12,446 nt of DNA, taken from positions 1 to 12,446 of the forward strand of contig JASLXP010000427.1 of NCBI GenBank assembly GCA_030740295.1, in the 5' to 3' direction. Position numbers and translations under genes: made by a program. This document shows, piece by piece, positions 1-5,799 of this stretch (position 1 is its first letter; every line of letters begins with the position of its first letter). The notes beneath the pieces are model-generated. The model made no database searches. It had not been told where the DNA came from and was given only the letters and a program-made list of their open reading frames with translations. This DNA comes from Planctomycetota bacterium (GTDB taxonomy: Bacteria; Planctomycetota; PUPC01; JACPCR01).

Positions 1-1
1 T

Positions 2-1132
2 CGGCTGCATGCCCCCGAAAGCCGCCGGACCCGCGCTTAACAGCAGTTCTTTCACCAGGTCTGGCCACTGATTCAGCATCTCGTCGTGTACCTGCCATTT
101 CCCCTCCACCGGGGAGGCGAACTTGTAGTGATAAGGCACAAAGACCTTGCCGCGCTTCCAGTCGATTAGGCCCTGACGGATATGGATATAGGGTGTATCG
201 TTCTTGCCGATAACGATTCTCTTCGGCGCCGTAAACTCCTCGCCGCTGTTAAGAAACATGGCGTGCTTGTCACAAAAGGTTTTGTTCACCGGCAGCTTAG
301 CCATCACCGTCCCGTCGGCGGCAATCCATTGGCCCTCGGCGCTGCGCTTGGCGTAGTAAAAGTTGTAGCGGTAGACGGCTTCGTGCATTCCCTGGTACTT
401 GCGCTTGTTGCCGCGCGGGTCGTCATCCTTGTACACCCAGAAACAATGGACGGTTTTGTAATCGGCGCCGGGAACGAATGCGTTGTATGAGCATGCCTGC
501 TTGTCCGGAAAATTGCGCCGCATCTCAATGACGGGCTGCGGCTCGGTCCAGGTCCGACCGTCGTCTTTGCTGATGCGCATCGACCAGGGATCCTTGTGTC
601 CGCCGGCACGATAGAAAAGGTAGATGCTGCCGTCTGCCATGCGCATCGATTGCGGATACGTGGCGCGCGGTGTCGGGCTGGGCATCTTTTCCCACTGGGT
701 GATGTCGTAAGGACCCGTCGAGCGGACGTGTTTCATTGCCCTGCCATGGCAACCGAAGAAGACGTGCAAATGTCCTCTTGCGTCGATGGTGATGGACGGG
801 TTTCCGTGTGTGTCGCCGCCCAGACCGTGGTCCGATGCCCTCACCGGCCCGCGCCAGGTCTTCTTCCTGGTGTCATATGCATCAATAATCGGACGCCCCC
901 GACCATCCTGGTGGGCAGTGAAAACGATGTCCTTCTCCAAAATGGCATGGGGAGCAATGTAGTTGTTGTAGAAGGTCTTGTAAGGCCTGCCGTCCCTCTG
1001 AACGGAGGCAAATGCGTCTTTGATGCTCGGTCCAGTCCCCTCATTTTCAGCCCCATGGCACGAGAGGACAACAAGTAAAGTTGCGAACAGAGACATCATG
1101 GTGGTCAGGCCAATGTGAGAACACTTTGTCAT
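2..1132 (-). CDS. BNR_4-family secreted lipoprotein, C-terminus cut by window edge
   Basis: 377 residues are visible from the ATG at 1132 and the frame is still open at base 2, so the C-terminus is missing. The N-terminus is hydrophobic (about residues 9-24) and ends in VVLSC, a plausible lipobox with Cys25, suggesting an exported lipoprotein. The family signature is the run DHGLGGDTHGNPSI (101-114) followed by GHLHVFFGCHG (120-130), the BNR_4 type of beta-propeller start. A canonical Asp-box, SKDDGRTW, lies at 188-195. BNR_4 proteins are seven-bladed propellers that include ulvan lyases of the PL24/PL25 kind as well as many of unknown activity; I cannot assign a substrate from sequence alone. 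The start at 1132 is chosen because AGGAAG lies 8 bases upstream (plus 1141-1146), whereas the internal Met-Met at 1099/1096 has no ribosome binding site and would lose the basic N-terminus. It is the last gene in the reading direction, 275 bases after the oxidoreductase ending at 1408. Confidence 0.8.
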   Translation of the reverse strand, partial: MTKCSHIGLTTMMSLFATLLVVLSCHGAENEGTGPSIKDAFASVQRDGRPYKTFYNNYIAPHAILEKDIVFTAHQDGRGRPIIDAYDTRKKTWRGPVRASDHGLGGDTHGNPSITIDARGHLHVFFGCHGRAMKHVRSTGPYDITQWEKMPSPTPRATYPQSMRMADGSIYLFYRAGGHKDPWSMRISKDDGRTWTEPQPVIEMRRNFPDKQACSYNAFVPGADYKTVHCFWVYKDDDPRGNKRKYQGMHEAVYRYNFYYAKRSAEGQWIAADGTVMAKLPVNKTFCDKHAMFLNSGEEFTAPKRIVIGKNDTPYIHIRQGLIDWKRGKVFVPYHYKFASPVEGKWQVHDEMLNQWPDLVKELLLSAGPAAFGGMQP

Positions 1133-1407
1133 AAACGTATCTTCCTCTCTACGAATGCTGCTTAGAGCCAATGTCGCGGATTTCATCTTCACTTTTTATC
1201 TGCCGTTCTTTCAACTCTAGTTTTTATCTCTACTTTCTGCCGGTATGGCAGCCTCCGAAAGATGCCCCGTCAATGAGAAGGAAAGACAAAAAGCGAAGAC
1301 CAAAAGAAGAAAGAAGAAAAGTGAAGATTAATAAGCAAGATTAAAAGATAGAGCATCAAGCCTCATTCTTGATCGCTCGGAGGGCGACCCGTCGTCCGCT
1401 CGCGCCC
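1133..1407. other. Intergenic region with complementary purine and pyrimidine tracts
   Basis: There is no gene here. A strongly purine-rich tract on the plus strand (about 1275-1330) faces a pyrimidine-rich tract (about 1181-1236). A perfect 12-base inverted repeat joins them: ATCTTCACTTTT at 1185-1196 and AAAAGTGAAGAT at 1317-1328. A small hairpin CTGCC/GGCAG (1237-1241 and 1247-1251, 5-base loop) lies between. This is the 3' flank of the oxidoreductase gene and the leader of the BNR_4 gene. I cannot place a promoter with confidence. Confidence 0.5.
1355..1373 (-). terminator. Weak candidate terminator hairpin
   Basis: ATCAAG (1355-1360) and CTTGAT (1368-1373) form a perfect 6-bp stem with a 7-base loop, about 35 bases past the stop codon of the 1408-2433 gene. 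On the minus strand it is followed after a few bases by a pyrimidine-rich stretch with TCTTTT. The stem is short and not GC-rich, and the T run is not immediate, so this may not terminate efficiently. Confidence 0.25.
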
Positions 1408-2433
1408 CTACAAATAGTCTGCAATCTGCCTCACTGCTCCTTCTGTTCCTGCTTCCATGGCGGCGAGGATCATGGCGAAACTTTTGATGTTCTCCTGGAT
1501 GCGAGTGTCAGATGGTTCGCCGCCATCGAGCCACTGGAGGAACTCGTCGAAGAGGTGACAGTGTCCTTCCCACTTCAGTTCGGGAGCTTCGTATTGTTCT
1601 ACCTCCTCATCCTTTCGATGAACAGTGATGGTCTTGCCACCTGCGATTTCTACTGAGGCTTGTTCCAGTTCCAGCCTGTAATACTCGTTGTGCCAACCGT
1701 TGATGATGCCGGCAGAAGAGCTGTTGCCTTCGTAAAAGCAATGAGAGCCGTTGTTCATTTTCAGAACGTACATTCCGCTTGAAAGATGTTTGAAGCTCGA
1801 CCACTCAGGATTCCAACCGAAGCCGGTGAGGGTTTCGCAATCGCCGGCGCTTAAAAATCGGAGCATGTCCATGTGATGGATTGAGCCCTCGAACAGCAGC
1901 GCGAAATCCATATCGTGCCGCCATGTCGGCCCCCAGCTGTTCATTTTCCGGTAATCACACGCGTATCTCCCCACCACATGTTGAAGCCGTCCGAAACGGC
2001 CTTCATCGACGATACGGCGAGCTTCCTGTTTATCGGGAGCGTATCGATAGTTTTGGATAATAGAGACCGGCAGGCCCGTACGGTTCGCGGCTTCCACCAT
2101 GGCCCTTGCATCCTCTATGGTGCCGGCGATTGGCTTTTCGCAGATGACCGCCATGCCGGCCTCGAGCGCGGCGATTGTCTGTAGCGCATGAAATTGTGGT
2201 GGCGTGGCTACTCCAGCGAAATCTGCCTGGACGCTGTTGAGCGCATCCTCGGTCGAGGTAAAGAGCTGGTTTTTCTCGAGTCCGAGCTTTTCCGCCTGTT
2301 GGTCAAGAATCTCTTCATTGACGTCCACGAGTCCGATGACCTTGATGCGGTCGCTGAAGTGAGTTGCCCAGTGGTTGAGCCATCCGCCGGCCATTCCTCC
2401 GCCGCCGAACATAAGACAGGTTTTTGTTGACAT
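1408..2433 (-). CDS. Gfo/Idh/MocA-family NAD(P)-dependent oxidoreductase
   Basis: This 341-residue protein is of normal length for the family and appears complete. The N-terminal Rossmann fold starts with beta1 and the glycine-rich turn FGGGGMAGG (9-17). The family's Glu-Lys-Pro motif is intact as CEKPIAGT (98-105), with Lys100 the expected catalytic or cofactor-contacting lysine. A second conserved block, EGSIHHMDMLRFL (182-194), carries the active-site histidine pair in the C-terminal alpha/beta domain. The family oxidises or epimerises sugars, inositols and related polyols in the cytoplasm. The exact substrate cannot be read from the sequence. The ATG at 2433 is the only start that gives a proper beta1 strand, but no good Shine-Dalgarno is visible upstream. 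It follows another family member (2857-4023) on the same strand, across 423 bases holding a large inverted repeat, so an uninterrupted operon is doubtful. Confidence 0.9.
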   Translation of the reverse strand: MSTKTCLMFGGGGMAGGWLNHWATHFSDRIKVIGLVDVNEEILDQQAEKLGLEKNQLFTSTEDALNSVQADFAGVATPPQFHALQTIAALEAGMAVICEKPIAGTIEDARAMVEAANRTGLPVSIIQNYRYAPDKQEARRIVDEGRFGRLQHVVGRYACDYRKMNSWGPTWRHDMDFALLFEGSIHHMDMLRFLSAGDCETLTGFGWNPEWSSFKHLSSGMYVLKMNNGSHCFYEGNSSSAGIINGWHNEYYRLELEQASVEIAGGKTITVHRKDEEVEQYEAPELKWEGHCHLFDEFLQWLDGGEPSDTRIQENIKSFAMILAAMEAGTEGAVRQIADYL

Positions 2434-2543
2434 GAATGTAAAGAGTGATGAGTAATGAAGAGGTTTTTCAGGGATTCGATCTCTGCCGTAGCGACAAGCC
2501 GCCAGCTTGTCGAAAACGGCCTCTTGAGCCCGTTTGACAGAAC
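2434..2543. repeat. Leader of the 1408-2433 gene with a CAAGC/GCTTG palindrome
   Basis: CGACAAGC (2492-2499) and GCTTGTCG (2505-2512) form a perfect 8-bp stem around a 5-base loop. The surrounding text (GCCGTAGCGACAAGCCGCC) resembles, in inverted orientation, the outer right border of the neighbouring large inverted repeat (2813-2838). It therefore looks like an extra copy of the same border module. No promoter could be placed with confidence in this stretch. Confidence 0.5.
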
Positions 2544-2827
2544 CACAAGCTGGCAGATTCGTTCGTAAAACGGTCTCGGGAATCTTCGCCCCGAAGGGGC
2601 AGTTACATATCAGCCCAGGGCAACGCCCTGGGTCTGGAGAAATGTTTTCGTCTAGCCCTGAAAGGGCGTAACAAATGGTTGGGATGAATTCACTTGTGAC
2701 GCCCTTTCAGGGCTAAAACTGTTTTCCTATCTCTTCCCAGGGCGTTGCCCTGGGCTGATATGTTTTGGCCTTTCAGGCCACAATTCGGTTGGTATTGACT
2801 TTTTACGAAGGAATCTGGCAGCTCGTG
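2544..2827. repeat. Large nested inverted repeat with four paired arm modules
   Basis: About 284 bases are arranged symmetrically around one axis near 2684-2685. Outer arms 2544-2570 and 2801-2827 match at 24 of 27 positions in inverted orientation. Next come two different small palindromes in corresponding places: GCCCCGAAGGGGC (2588-2600) and GGCCTTTCAGGCC (2767-2779). Then a perfect 28-base pair of arms, 2605-2632 and 2736-2763, each of which contains its own palindrome CCCAGGGCAACGCCCTGGG. The inner arms 2653-2677 and 2691-2715 match at 23 of 25 positions, 17 of them a perfect run, and contain GCCCTGAAAGGGC. Central loop: 13 bases. The unpaired spacers between the modules are unrelated. 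Palindromes of this style are familiar from spacers in planctomycete-like genomes. It has no coding capacity and lies between two convergently named but co-directional oxidoreductase genes. Confidence 0.9.
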
Positions 2828-2856
2828 GCTACGATGCGTATCCGAAACAGGAACTA

Positions 2857-4023
2857 CTAAGAGAACGTGAACTCCGGCAGCCGAACGATCTCGCCTCCTT
2901 TGAGAGCCGATTCATGGGCACAGATGCCGACACAAGTCCAATTGGCACTCGTCACTGCGTTGGGCCTGGGATCGCGATCCTCGACGAGCGCGCTGACAAA
3001 TTCGTTCACCAGATGCGGATGCGAGCCGCCATGACCGCCGCCTTGAAGGAACGACAGATGCTCCGCGTCATGAATCTCTTGCGGCAACGTGAACTTACGA
3101 ATCTGCTCGGGTAGCAGATGAGCGTAATCAGGCACTTCGATTTTTTCAGCGATCTCGGGTTCCGGCTTTTTTGCTGTGTGAATGACGTGCGGCTCGTTTT
3201 CGATCAGCGTCCACTCAAAGCTCTTCTTCGTGCCGTACACATCAAAACTCTCTCGGTACTGCCGAGCCACGTCGTAAAGGCACCGCCACACATGGGCGGT
3301 GAGATCGCTGTCTTTCACCTTGATGTGACAAGATTCAACCGCGAAACGATTGCCGGACTTCTCAGCAATGTCGTCGCGAACCGCACCCGAACCAAAGCAA
3401 CTGACGTATTCGGCCAGTCCGTCGACCAATCCGAGGCAAGGGCTCACCACGTGTGTGGCATAGTGCATCGGAATCATTCGCTCCCAGTAATCGGGCCAAC
3501 CATCCATGTCCTGTGGATGCGATGCCGCAAGATGTTGGATCGTGCCCAGCTCACCCTTTTCATGCATTTCCTTGATAAACAGAAACTCTCGACTGTAGAC
3601 GACGGTCTCCGCCATCATGTACTTCAATCCCGTCTCTTTGACCTTCTCAACAATCTGGCGGCATTCGTCGATGGTCGTTGCCATCGGTACGGTGCACATG
3701 ACGTGCTTACCCGCGTCCAGCGCTTTGAGCGACATCCAGGCGTGGTCCGGGATCGGACTGTTGATGTGAACGAAGTCGATGTCTGGATCAGCCAGGACGT
3801 CGTCGTAGTTTGTGTATCGCTTTTCGATCTCAAACTGATCGCCGACTTTATTCAGTTCGGCTTCGTTACGACGACAGATTGCCGCCACGTTGACATTCGG
3901 AAGGGCCTGGTAAATCGGAATAAACTCAGCACCAAACCCCAAACCAATCATCGCAGCATTAACACTCATGGGAGTCTCCTTCTTTGGATCGTTCATTTCG
4001 GCAAGGTAACGTGACATCACCAT
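2857..4023 (-). CDS. Gfo/Idh/MocA-family protein with TVP in place of the EKP motif
   Basis: The protein has 388 residues from the ATG at 4023, or 370 from the internal ATG at 3969. Numbered from 3969, the Rossmann turn is GLGFGAEF (9-16). The place where family members carry Glu-Lys-Pro reads CTVPMAT (92-98), so the usual lysine is a valine. MHYATH (168-173) gives the active-site histidine region. A glycine-histidine loop, GGGHGGSHPHL (310-320), is followed by a typical C-terminal helix and ends cleanly. Loss of the EKP lysine together with a GHGG-type loop recalls NAD-dependent glycosidases of the GH109 kind and other divergent relatives. I do not claim GH109 activity. Both candidate starts have strong ribosome binding sites: GAAGGAG 8 bases before 4023, AAGGAG 6 bases before 3969. 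The shorter form begins exactly where the Rossmann fold normally begins. The upstream leader is duplicated (4025-4106 and 4231-4312). Confidence 0.88.
   Translation of the reverse strand: MVMSRYLAEMNDPKKETPMSVNAAMIGLGFGAEFIPIYQALPNVNVAAICRRNEAELNKVGDQFEIEKRYTNYDDVLADPDIDFVHINSPIPDHAWMSLKALDAGKHVMCTVPMATTIDECRQIVEKVKETGLKYMMAETVVYSREFLFIKEMHEKGELGTIQHLAASHPQDMDGWPDYWERMIPMHYATHVVSPCLGLVDGLAEYVSCFGSGAVRDDIAEKSGNRFAVESCHIKVKDSDLTAHVWRCLYDVARQYRESFDVYGTKKSFEWTLIENEPHVIHTAKKPEPEIAEKIEVPDYAHLLPEQIRKFTLPQEIHDAEHLSFLQGGGHGGSHPHLVNEFVSALVEDRDPRPNAVTSANWTCVGICAHESALKGGEIVRLPEFTFS
3970..3984 (-). promoter_or_regulatory. Internal ribosome binding site supporting the shorter start at 3969
   Basis: On the minus strand AAGAAGGAGACTCCC directly precedes the ATG at 3969, with GGAG 6 bases upstream. 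From this ATG the product starts MSVNAAMIGLGFG, the normal beginning of a Rossmann domain, so residues 1-18 of the longer form may be leader rather than protein. Confidence 0.55.
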
Positions 4024-4024
4024 C

Positions 4025-4106
4025 GGATTAACTCCTTCGCAGTAGTTGGTTTTTCGGCAGATGGATCGTCTATCTACTCATCACTCCAGCTTGCAGAGAA
4101 TCTGGA
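4025..4106. repeat. 82-bp direct repeat, copy 1 (leader of the 2857-4023 gene)
   Basis: This copy is identical to 4231-4312 at 78 of 82 positions, with an offset of 206 bases. On the minus strand it ends 1 base before the ATG at 4023 and contributes its GAAGGAG ribosome binding site (plus 4032-4038). Confidence 0.9.
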
Positions 4107-4112
4107 CTAGTG

Positions 4113-4223
4113 TCAGCACTGGAGGTGAATTCGACTGAATTCTACCAGACTGGGCCCTGGAGACTCTGGACGCATGATGTCGTTTTGTGCAGAATAAGGA
4201 GGCATTTTGTCTTCGATGGGCAT
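4113..4223 (-). CDS. 36-residue ORF behind the duplicated leader, probably a relic
   Basis: An ATG at 4223 opens a 36-residue frame beginning MPIEDKMPPYSAQND and ending at TGA 4113-4115. It lies directly downstream of copy 2 of the 82-bp leader repeat. The leader's GAAGGAG is therefore present, but at 14 bases it is further from the ATG than ideal. The peptide resembles nothing I recognise and has no membrane segment. It may be the stub of a gene that once used the second leader copy, or chance. Confidence 0.2.
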   Translation of the reverse strand: MPIEDKMPPYSAQNDIMRPESPGPSLVEFSRIHLQC

Positions 4224-4230
4224 CGCCTTT

Positions 4231-4312
4231 GGATTAACTCCTTCGCAGTAGTTGGTTATTCGGCAGATGGATCGTTTATCTACCTATCACTCCAGCTTGC
4301 AGAGAATCTGGA
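4231..4312. repeat. 82-bp direct repeat, copy 2
   Basis: This is the second copy of the leader at 4025-4106, with four differences. Between the copies are 124 bases holding the 36-residue ORF. Duplication of a leader including the ribosome binding site points to a local tandem duplication followed by loss or decay of the intervening gene. Confidence 0.9.
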
Positions 4313-4364
4313 GAGGCATTCTTTGGAAAAGAGCCTGAGGCGGTTAGTCGCTGCCGCATAATCA

Positions 4365-4522
4365 ACATGTCAGGGACGGCGTCCGCTGTCGAGAGATACG
4401 TCCTGCAGCTCAGCAAGAGTGCGATCGCCCTTACGATTGAGCCACATGCCAGGGACGGCGTCCGCCGTCGAGAGATACGTCGTGCAGCTCAGCAAGGGTG
4501 CGATCTCCCTTACGACTGAGCC
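4365..4522. repeat. 79-bp tandem duplication with conserved hairpins
   Basis: Two adjacent 79-base units, 4365-4443 and 4444-4522, differ at six positions. Each has a GACGGC/GCCGTC-type hairpin (perfect in unit 2 at 4454-4459 and 4464-4469). Each also has a longer stem-loop GCTCAG/CTGAGC with inner AAGGG/CCCTT (unit 2: 4487-4492 with 4516-4521, and 4494-4498 with 4507-4511). In unit 1 the outer stem keeps pairing through a G-U wobble. The unit length is not a multiple of three, so it is unlikely to be coding. Confidence 0.85.
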
Positions 4523-4725
4523 ACCTCATCAACGCTTCATCCATTCGTGCTGATCGTGATGTCGACTGGGAGACCTTCGACGTCAGTTGCGGATGCTACC
4601 GATTCGAACTGACGGGCTCGATGCCGGGGAGTGGGGCAGTTCCATAAAGCCGTCGAGCCAACGCGGTCTGTGGCTATAAGACTTTGTTAAAGGATGGGCG
4701 CCGAAAGAGGCAGGGAACTGACGTA
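4523..4725. other. Intergenic stretch with no recognisable feature
   Basis: About 200 bases between the tandem repeat and the PhyH relic. I see no gene, no convincing promoter and no terminator. Confidence 0.5.
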
Positions 4726-4986
4726 TCAATCGCCGGTATAAAGCAGTGGCAAGTGCTCGTCATTGTCGAGCAAGTCGCCAACCTTTAACCTCTCGGCGTA
4801 CTCCGAGGGCAGTGCAGCGGGGTGACCGTTGTCTGTCGACCCTGTCGGCATGAAGAGCATGGCAAATGCCCGCCGTGGCCTCGGACTCATGTTGGGGCCG
4901 GCGGCATGTGCAGTCATACCGCTGAAGAATATCCCGTCGCCTGCCCTCCTGGTTATCCATCGAAAGATGACCAATTTCGAAAACAA
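4726..4986 (-). pseudogene. C-terminal fragment of a phytanoyl-CoA dioxygenase (PhyH) family gene
   Basis: The frame encodes RRAGDGIFFSGMTAHAAGPN followed by an arginine-rich turn and the ending KVGDLLDNDEHLPLLYTGD. This is the last strand and tail of a PhyH-family Fe(II)/2-oxoglutarate oxygenase; the histidine in TAHAAGPN would be the distal iron ligand, with an arginine nearby for 2-oxoglutarate. The N-terminal three quarters, including the His-x-Asp iron site, are absent. A stop codon lies immediately upstream (4987-4989), and the first dozen residues (TTG at 4986 through IFRW) are just the out-of-frame end of the isomerase gene, so genuine PhyH similarity begins near 4950. The fragment overlaps the isomerase 3' end and cannot make a working oxygenase. 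Its tail differs from what I would expect to follow the N-terminal fragment at 7310-7891, so the two are probably remnants of different paralogues. Confidence 0.75.
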
Positions 4987-5773
4987 TCACGCATCTTGAC
5001 AGTCTCAGCAATCACATCCTCAGCAAGTTCATTAATGTAGCCTTGATCCTCAAATTCTATGCTGAGCCACCCATTATATCCGGCGTCTCGAAGCGCACCA
5101 AAGAAACCCGGAAAGTTTATTGTTCCGGCCTCCATTTTAGTTTGCAGGTAACCTTGTTTGGCTTGACGCAAATGGACATGCCCAGCCTCACTGGCCAATA
5201 CTTCAATTTCTTCCTGGCGATAACCCAGAGCTGTGTAATGTGACGGATCCAGTACGAGTTTCAGCCCCTGAACAGCGTGTAAGAATTCCTGTGTAACGTC
5301 AGGAGACTCCAGCAAACTATGGACATGAGGCTCAACCAATACAGCGACCCCAGCTTCTTGCCCGGCAGCAACCATTGGTTTGAGGGCTTCGGCTGAGATA
5401 TTCATTGCCTCAGATCGGCTTTGGCCAGAATTTATCATCCCCGGCAAGGTGAACATGGAAGGCGCACCAATAGTTTTTGCAAATATCAAAGCAGATTTCA
5501 GGTCAGCTAGGTTTTGAGGGTTTGATGGTAATGAAAGATTTCGATCCACTTCATCATCACCAAAAACATGAAAAAGATTAGCAGTGTCGACTGGCAATGC
5601 AGCCGTTAATTCAGCCCCATAACTTTCTGGATCAGTAAGTAATTTTGCCTTATCCAGAGAACACTTATGGAAGTTACCTAGATCTATAGCCTCGAATCCA
5701 AGAATTTTTGCTATTCCCCCACCTCATCAAGGCTCAGATTCGAAAATGACCAACTTGTTAAACTGAGTTTCAT
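4953..5773 (-). pseudogene. Sugar phosphate isomerase/epimerase-like TIM barrel with one frameshift
   Basis: Translation from the ATG at 5773 gives MKLSLTSWSFSNLSLDEVG and then hits a stop just after a run of five Gs (plus CCCCC, 5716-5720). Adding one G restores a continuous 273-residue protein, the normal length for the AP-endonuclease-2/xylose-isomerase-like family, continuing GIAKILGFEAIDLGN. In the restored numbering the metal-binding set is intact: Glu148 (VEPH), Asp176 (LDPSH), His201 (HVHLRQ) and Glu240 (SIEFED). Such proteins isomerise or epimerise ketoses and related sugars, or act on sugar acids, using a divalent metal. The gene starts 26 bases after the rhmD stop on the same strand and shares its low GC, so the two form a likely operon. 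The frameshift may be a real inactivating mutation, a homopolymer error in the assembly, or a slippage site. The terminal CFRNWSSFDG runs into the PhyH relic. No strong ribosome binding site is visible before 5773. Confidence 0.85.
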
Positions 5774-5799
5774 TTGTCTTACTAATCAAGTAGCGCTTA

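Noticed and set aside
3118..4014. Long plus-strand frame of 298 codons
   Set aside because: It is antisense to the 2857-4023 oxidoreductase, whose protein has clear family motifs; the plus-strand translation has no recognisable domain.
4126..4142. Two EcoRI-like GAATTC sites close together, suggesting cloning-vector contamination
   Set aside because: The surrounding sequence does not match vector polylinker text I know, and the flanking repeats are consistent with genomic DNA.
4365..4522. Tandem units considered as a CRISPR array
   Set aside because: Only two adjacent 79-base units with no spacers between them, and no cas genes in the window.
4521..5734. CCACCTCATCAA-GCT appears at 4521-4536 and 5719-5734
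   Set aside because: The second copy encodes the start of the isomerase (LSLDEVG), so it is unlikely to be an attachment or transposon border; probably chance.
4963..5756. Shared TTGGTCAT-TTTCGA text near 4965-4978 and 5741-5755, suggestive of an insertion-site duplication
   Set aside because: Both lie inside the isomerase, at its two ends, where they encode Trp-Ser-rich stretches (NWSSF and SWSFS); the match is short and gapped and is better explained by coding similarity.
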